NCBI RefSeq assembly: GCF_042477335.2
Contig: NC_091254.1
Coordinates: forward strand, 94,143,501 to 94,207,500
DNA: 64,000 nt
Reading direction: 5' to 3'
From: Ovis canadensis
Lineage: Eukaryota; Chordata; Mammalia; Artiodactyla; Bovidae
In this document: in pieces, positions 57,818 to 64,000 of the stretch
Layout: each line of letters opens with the position of its first letter
How positions within the stretch are numbered: position 1 is the first letter of the stretch
The notes under the pieces: model-generated
Databases searched by the model: none
Seen by the model: the letters and a program-made list of their open reading frames with translations, nothing else
Told to the model about the DNA's origin: nothing
Position numbers and translations under genes: made by a program

Positions 57818-58007
57818 CAGTTCAGGGATTCAATTGTGTCAGACTCTTTGCGACCTCATGGCCTGCAGCATGCCCAGCTTCCCTGTCTGTCACCAACTCC
57901 CAGAATTAACTCAAACTCATGTCCATCGAGTCAGTGATGTCATCCAACCATCTCATCCTCTGTTGTCCCCTTCTCCTCCTGCCTTCAATCGTTCCCAACA
58001 TCAGGGT
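57818..58007 (-). mobile_element. BovB LINE 3' fragment with 14-bp TSD
   Basis: A 190-bp minus-strand terminal BovB piece. The perfect TSD CTAGGACCCAAGTT at 57804-57817 and 58008-58021 shows a complete but severely 5'-truncated insertion. Confidence 0.96.
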
Positions 58008-58189
58008 CTAGGACCCAAGTTAGACACTGAAGAGGTGAGGATAGGTAAGGTTGTCTCTTAGTGTATGTGACTGATAAAAGTTACTCTAAGATAATCCATT
58101 CAGAATACACTGCATGCCAGAGCATATTAGTCTCATTTCTACAATGATTTTGTGTTTTAAGTTCTTTGAATATTCACCATATCACTGTA

Positions 58190-58312
58190 AGTCAACCCAA
58201 GCAAATATTGTTATCGTTCTCGTTTACTGGTTGAGCAAATCAAGATTCAGAGAGTTAAAATATTTGCACAAGGCCACACAACTAGGTAATGGTAAACACA
58301 GGCCTGAAAACC
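58190..58312 (-). mobile_element. MIR SINE fragment
   Basis: Antisense MIR core: gttgagcaaatcaagattca, gagagttaaaatatttgcac, aaggccacacaactaggtaa. Confidence 0.75.
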
Positions 58313-58381
58313 ATATGCTTCGATTATGTCACATTGTCCTAGTACTGATAGATTCGACTTAGTAATCCCTTCTGCACTTTA

Positions 58382-58597
58382 TGAGCTTCCCTGGTGGCTC
58401 AGACAGTAAAGAATGAGCCTGGAATGCAGGACACCTGGGTTCAACCTCTGGGTTGGGAAGATCCCCTGGAGGAGGACATGGCGACCGACTCTAGTATTCT
58501 TGCCTGGAGAATCCCCGTGGACAGAGGAGCCTAGCAGGCTACAGTCCATGGGGTCACAAAGAGTTGGACATGACTGAGCAACTAAGCACAGCACAGG
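58382..58597 (+). mobile_element. Bov-tA SINE
   Basis: A plus-strand full copy from gagcttccctggtggctcag to gactgagcaactaagcac. Confidence 0.92.
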
Positions 58598-59659
58598 ACC
58601 ACATTTTATAGTTTGCAGACACATCCAGAACTGCACGGTTCTAACCCTTATAGAAAGAAGTTACTGAGCCTCCATTTTCTACTAAATTGTGTAAGCATAT
58701 TAAGATGCTTCAGTAAAAGGATACATTGATGATAGAGAAGGCTGAAACTGAAAAGCTCCTTACTCAGGACTCAGTGCTAGATTTTGGCCTCACAGAGATG
58801 GGTGAATTTGTGACCAGAACACAAGCAGGCTGATTAATCCCAAATAATTTACAAAACTCTATGATCTGTACCAGTCTCTCTATGACCTAAATGTTAAGTA
58901 CAATTTATTCCCTCTAGTCCACTCGCTCACCCTCTGAACATGTGTACTATGCATTAAATGGATGACAGGAAGTCATTTTTTAATCCTTTCTTTAGAAACT
59001 GATCTTTCAAGCCTCTGGGAGGCTGATCTCCAGGGAAGCATTTGCCTTCTTTATGGGATTATCTGTCTGTTATGTTGAATGGATCTCATTTCAGGAGTCA
59101 TCAGGTCAATTAATCTCAACATTAAGGATCCTCTTAAGAGCTCATAAATATCATTGAATTCACACATCTTAATTGATGGCTTACTTTGTGTGTGGTCAAT
59201 TGGTCGATACTTACAATTTGAAAGGGCAAAACCCCTGATAGTTGTCTATTGAAGGGCTTAATTTCATGTCAGGGATTGCAGAAAAACAAGTACAGTAATG
59301 TAGTGAGATACACTCAACCAGTGTTTCTTTAAAGTTCACGTTTTCATCTCTGTTACTCTTTTTGCAGATTACTGACAAGAGGAGGGGAGGAATAAAGTGC
59401 TAAGAAGGGAGAGGCAGAGAAGAGGCAATGTGGCGAGGTGAAGAGATGGACTTTGACAGAAAAGAACGCAATGGAGTTAAGACAGGAGGAGATGAAGTGA
59501 AGCAGGAAGGAGCTAGGAGAGGAGGACAGATCGCCCAGACCCACCACTCACGTTTACTCAGGCTGGGTACAGAGAGAAGCCCTCGTTATATTTTGTCTCC
59601 AGATACCTACAAGGGGTAAATGAGGCCAAAACATGGTAAGAAAAACACGTTCTATTCTC
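58598..59659. other. Unique stretch, no gene seen
   Basis: 59370-59530 is purine-rich on the plus strand. No gene is recognised. Confidence 0.5.
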
Positions 59660-59669
59660 CTTTCCTTTT

Positions 59670-59887
59670 GTGGTTGTTTAGTCAGTAAATCGTGTCTGAC
59701 TCTTTGTGACCCCATGGACTGTATGTAGCCTACCAAGCTCCTCTGTCCATGGGATTTTCCAGGCAAGAATGCTGAAGTGGGTTGCCATTTCCTTCTCCAG
59801 GGCATCTTCCCCTACCGAGGGATAGAACCCAAGTCTCCTACATTGGCAAGCAGATTCTTTACCACTAAATCATGAGGAAAGACCTCT
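59670..59887 (-). mobile_element. Bov-tA SINE with probable TSD
   Basis: A minus-strand SINE with low-complexity flanks CTTTCCTTTT at 59660-59669 and 59888-59897, a probable 10-bp TSD. Confidence 0.9.
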
Positions 59888-59897
59888 CTTTCCTTTT

Positions 59898-61135
59898 CCA
59901 ATTTACTTTTATAAGAGTAAAACTGAACAGCGCATAAGGTTAAGATGTCTGAATGGTTTTATTTTTACTCATATCTAGGTGTTTTCTTTATGGGAGAGCA
60001 ATGTTTGGACAAGAAAGAAAAAATATGCATATAATAAATTACTAAATATTTATTCAACATGATTTATTATATGCCACTATTTCACCAATGCCAATTATAT
60101 TGTTACCAAGAATTTTATTTAATCTGATAGAAATAAACTAAAGAAAACTATATGCCAATAAAAATAAAGAAATGCAACCTCATAAAAACATATTTCTTCA
60201 AATCTTTGAAATAAGTAAATGTACCTTTTAAAGGTCATCAAGTATAATGAATAAATCTAATCTTATGGTTTTTATAACCTTTGATATGACTATTTCTAAT
60301 AAACAAATAGTGAAAATAATTCAATGTATCAAAAAAAGAAAGAAACTAAACAATTAAAAAGTAAAATGTAATTATATTCCAAGTGGTCATAATAATAATG
60401 TTCTCACAAAAATAAAAATTAGAGTAAATGTAAACAGAAAAAAGTAAATTAAGAATAAATTTCACATTTTTATTCCAAAAAATATTAAAAAATCAGCTCT
60501 AAGAAATAATTTGTAATCCAGAAACATAAAATTTTAATTATAATTAATTAAAAATACATTTTGGGGGGAAACATAATTCTATTTGAATAAATGATTTAAG
60601 AAATAAAAGTGTGTAGTTTTAGTAATCAATAGTTATTTGATTGCCAAAGTTATGGAAGTAAGGAATTGGTGGAAAGTTACTTCTGCTCTATTAAGTGATG
60701 AACATTTTATAATATCACCAATTGTTCAAGTTTTCTGTGCAACTGCTGTGAATAATGAGCTAATCCTGAATTCCTAGGAATTCCCAACTTGAAACAAGAA
60801 GAGAAGCAAGAAAATGGGCACTTGGTAGAACCAGGAATAGACTAGCTATTATTATTATACTCCCTGAAAGAAAGGATCAGCAAGTTAACTAATTCACCTT
60901 CTTCTTGCATCAGCACTTTCACTGTTCAAATACTCCACAAAGTCCAAAACACTGGCCATCTCTCACACTGACTGTAGCACTCACAGCCTTTCATGCAATA
61001 CCCTTTCTCCAAGGACATAGGGATGAGGTTTCAGACACTTTTCTGTGGCCTGAACAGGTGTATGGATAGCATCTGAGTGCTGTCCCCTAGTGATGGGGAT
61101 TGAAGGAATACTTGTACGCAGACACTGGTAATATG
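59898..61135. other. AT-rich stretch, possibly L1-derived in part
   Basis: 60115-60600 is A-rich on the plus strand and vaguely L1-like. No gene or definite repeat. Confidence 0.4.
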
Positions 61136-61362
61136 GAATTCCCAGGTGTGCTGGTGGTCAAGAACCCGCCTGGCAACGGAGGAGACGTAAGAGACATGTC
61201 AAGATGTGTTTTTGATCCCTGGGTCAGGAAGATCCCCTGGAGGAGGGCATGGCAACCCACTCCAGTATTCTTGCCTGGAGAATTCCATGGACAAGGGAGG
61301 CTAGAGAGCTACAGTCCACAGGGTCGCAAAGAGTTGAACACGCTAATGGCCACTTGGCACAT
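61136..61362 (+). mobile_element. Bov-tA SINE, diverged head
   Basis: The head is degraded (ttcccaggtgtgctggtggt); the body from gatccctgggtcaggaagat onward is typical. Confidence 0.87.
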
Positions 61363-61466
61363 TTTAATATACACAGATCTCTTACAGCCGTGTTCCTCAG
61401 ACATGAATGGGACAAAAATCACTCGGGATCTAGCAAATGTTTCTGTAGATTTTAGGAGAGGCGAGG

Positions 61467-61685
61467 AAAACCCGAGGTGGCGTCAGTGATAAAGAACCCA
61501 CCTGCTAATGCAGCAGAGGTAAGAACCACAGGTTCAATTCCTGGTCGGGGAGATCCCCTGGAGGAGGGCATGGACACTCACTCCAGCATTCTTGCCTGGA
61601 GAATCCCATGGGCAGTGGAGCCTGGGCTAGGGTACATAGGGTCACAAAGAGTCCAGCTCGACTGAAGCGACCTAGCGCACACACC
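61467..61685 (+). mobile_element. Bov-tA SINE
   Basis: A plus-strand copy with the head variant cgaggtggcgtcagtgataa and a 3' end at gactgaagcgacctagcgc. Confidence 0.87.
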
Positions 61686-63050
61686 CCGGGGAAACCCCAA
61701 ATCTCTAGCCAGGCTTCAGGTGGTCCGGGGTGCAGCACTGAGCACTGAGCTTTGAAGAACTGACTGTAAAGGGGATGCTTGGAGAGCAGGGGCTTTTCCC
61801 AGCTGAGCTGAAGACAATCTTTAAAAGTTTGTTTTCTGTTTTTTTTTTTTTTTTTTTAATCTTCTGAGTCGGTCGACGTAATTCTCTAATACACACTCAC
61901 CAATGAATTTTAAGGAAAAACAAGGGGTCGCATATTTATTTATTGATAGTTCCTTATGATTCAGATTAAATGGTCACAAAATAATAAGGTAACCACAATA
62001 CTTTTGTTCGTCCTGCCTTTCAGCTTAGACACTCTGTGGCAAAAACCTTAAGGGTTTTGTTCAAACTACCAGCTGAACCCAGGAAATCTGGCTCCAGAAT
62101 TCAAAACCTTCAGCAGAAACGTAAATCTGTGTCAACATGAGAAGGAATGCTATATTTCTCTTGAGAATTAGTACTTCCCAGAGGATGAAAATCCATCTCA
62201 ATTAGCAAAAATAGTAATACAGTTGTTTTCATATGTACAATAAGATTTTCTACCATTGAATCCAATTTGTACATTAGCTTCTAGGAAGAGGTGAATTATA
62301 GACGATTAGAACCTAACATAGCTTTTGTATTTTCTCTAACAATAGTGTAGGACTTACACTTTCAAGATGAATTAAAGTAACACCCAAATACTTGAATTAT
62401 TTCTCAAAAGAGAAAAAGCTAATCTTTAGGGGTTTCATTGCTAGTATGCATTAGGATGGTTCATCTTAATGTAATTGGAGAAGTAGATTGCTATGTTGTT
62501 AAATTTTTAAAAAATATTTTGAGCTTTTTATATAACTTAAATGTTTTAAAATAAGAGACATGCATCTATCTGTGTGTGTATATAAATATACATATACATT
62601 CACGTATATAGTGTGTAACTTCAACCAACTCAATTTATTTTACATTCTTGTTTCTTTTTATCTTTCTATTTTACTTAGTTGCATTTAAAATAGCCACTAA
62701 GAACAACACTTTGATCAAAAACAGTAACAGAATGATTTATATTTAATTGAAAATCTTTGCACAAATCTGTATAACATACAAGTAGATTGCTAGGTTAGTG
62801 AATGTCACAATGATTGATCAGCAGTCTCTCTTCTTTAGGGTCAGAGCCCAGGTATATGAATTGAATAAGCTCATATATTTTCATTTCAGAAGATAAAAAA
62901 TTTACTAATGAGATGTAATCCTAAGTACAAGATACTCATGGCAAAGACTTTGGTGACTAGTTTAACAGTCTTAATCTAGATAATCTTTATGAATTTAATA
63001 AAATCTGAAAATTGTCTATAGTGTTAATAAACAATAACATTTATTTTCCT
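61686..63050. other. Unique AT-rich stretch, no gene seen
   Basis: A T-run lies at 61839-61857. Nothing else is recognised. Confidence 0.5.
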
Positions 63051-63082
63051 TTGATTATATATATATATATATTTTTTTTTAA
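63051..63082. repeat. (AT)n and T-run simple sequence
   Basis: An alternating AT tract followed by T9-T10. Confidence 0.9.
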
Positions 63083-63104
63083 TCCAACATTTTAAGTATT
63101 TAAG

Positions 63105-63312
63105 ACAGGAATCAGACAAACTACTTACTGGCCTACTGCCTGTTTGTAAATAAAGTTTTATTGAAACACACCCATGCTAATTTGTTTCTGTACTTTCCAT
63201 GACTGTCTTTGTGCTACCAAGGCAGAAGTAGCTTCTGCAAAAATCTCTGTCTGGTCTCCAGAGCCACAGATAGTTGCTATGTGTTACTTTACAGAAAAGG
63301 ACTACTGACCAC
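63105..63312. mobile_element. hAT/Charlie-like non-autonomous DNA transposon
   Basis: Blocks cagacaaactacttactggc, ctgtttgtaaataaagtttt, attgaaacacacccatgcta, tctctgtctggtctccagag and actttacagaaaaggac follow a common mammalian MER-type hAT element. The exact family is uncertain, and 8-bp TSDs were not resolved. Confidence 0.6.
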
Positions 63313-64000
63313 AAATATTTTTTTTGAATTATCACATAATTTTTCAAATGGTTCAAAGCTACTTTGAAGATGCATACACATAGGAACACTCAACACAGTT
63401 AAGAAAATTACATATCACTCTCACCTCAGAGTAATAGACTATCACATCCAATTCCACGCACAGTAAAAATTAATGAAATAACATTCACTTATTCAACAAA
63501 TATTTATTGAAGGGCATATTATGTGCCCTCAATACATATTTACACTTACACACTTTTCAGTGATTGATCATGATTTAAAATTAAAGAAAGGAGGGAGGGA
63601 GGCAGGGAGGAGGGGACATTAAAGAAGCATGTGTCTGCCCTCCTTGAAGAATTAGGCTCCAGGAAATCATTCATGATAACCAGACGTTCCCCTGAGGTCT
63701 GAGTTATGAGAGATCTTTAGTTCTGAGAGACAGCAAGTGTGACCAGTCCTTCATAAGGAGTGACAGAAGACAGGGTATGGTTGTGTACTATTCATTACAC
63801 ACTTATACACATTATATATACTAACTATCTTTTTAAAAACAGCAGAAACACGTATTTATTTAATTTGGTTATAAATCCTAATGCCTTAAACTCTGTCCTT
63901 TAATGAAAGTCTAGAGAAAGATGTGCATACTAAAAGCTTGACATATTTAGAAGGTGAAAATGGATGTTCAGAACATTTAAAAAATTGAACATTATAAAGG
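63313..64000. other. Unique AT-rich stretch to window end, no gene seen
   Basis: A purine-rich gaaaggagggagggaggcag tract lies at about 63584-63610. No gene is seen. Confidence 0.5.

Noticed and set aside
1..64000. Recurring words such as gggcttccctggtggctcag and cagttcagtcgctcag as a possible CRISPR or regulatory array
   Set aside because: The repeats are dispersed on both strands within SINE and BovB bodies. Spacing is irregular and there are no spacers of uniform length.

Overview
The window is ruminant nuclear DNA, almost certainly from a bovid such as cattle, sheep, goat or buffalo. The evidence is the density of Bovidae-type retrotransposons: about 17 BovB (RTE-clade LINE) fragments and about 40 Bov-tA, Bov-A or Bov-A2 SINE copies on both strands. 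These sit on older mammalian repeats: MIR, L2-like, MLT1 LTRs, a ruminant-type L1 3' end, one class of bovine ERV LTR, CHR-type tRNA SINEs and a hAT-like DNA transposon. Base composition is AT-rich. I find no convincing intact protein-coding gene, no rRNA or functional tRNA gene and no bacterial-type feature. The window reads as intergenic or large-intron sequence.

Layout. 1-5.5 kb: four BovB pieces in both orientations, an MLT1 end, a CHR SINE and a 25-bp minisatellite. 5.5-8.4 kb: the longest BovB copy (about 2.6 kb, minus strand), reaching into the endonuclease domain. 9.9-14.2 kb: a dense SINE cluster that includes a double-headed SINE in one target-site duplication (TSD) and an inverted BovB pair. 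14.2-23 kb: mostly unique AT-rich DNA with clean SINE insertions. 24-27.3 kb: L1 3' end, BovB tails, MLT1. 28-31.8 kb: a BovB copy whose reverse-transcriptase frame is broken only by a 17-bp tandem duplication, an opposed BovB, an ERV LTR, another BovB and a reversed MLT1. 34.7-37.1 kb: a 151-bp duplicated segment containing MIR sequence, separated by a SINE cluster with an inverted Bov-A2 pair. 41.8 kb: one candidate exon with splice-like borders. 43.7 kb: an old 68-bp tandem duplication with a SINE exactly at its junction. 49.6-51.9 kb: a candidate processed pseudogene split by a BovB. 53.3 kb: a chimeric retroposon. 56.2-57.5 kb: BovB nested inside a SINE that is itself flanked by 40-bp direct repeats. 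The rest is AT-rich unique sequence.

How the parts relate: BovB encodes an endonuclease/reverse transcriptase, and the SINEs here share its 3' terminal sequence, consistent with the established view that BovB machinery mobilises Bov-tA and Bov-A elements. Many copies still have readable TSDs, so insertion boundaries and nesting order can be read directly. I did not find a new gene system. The strongest leads are structural: chimeric retroposons, nested insertions, local duplications, a near-intact BovB frame, a candidate exon and an unidentified retropseudogene.
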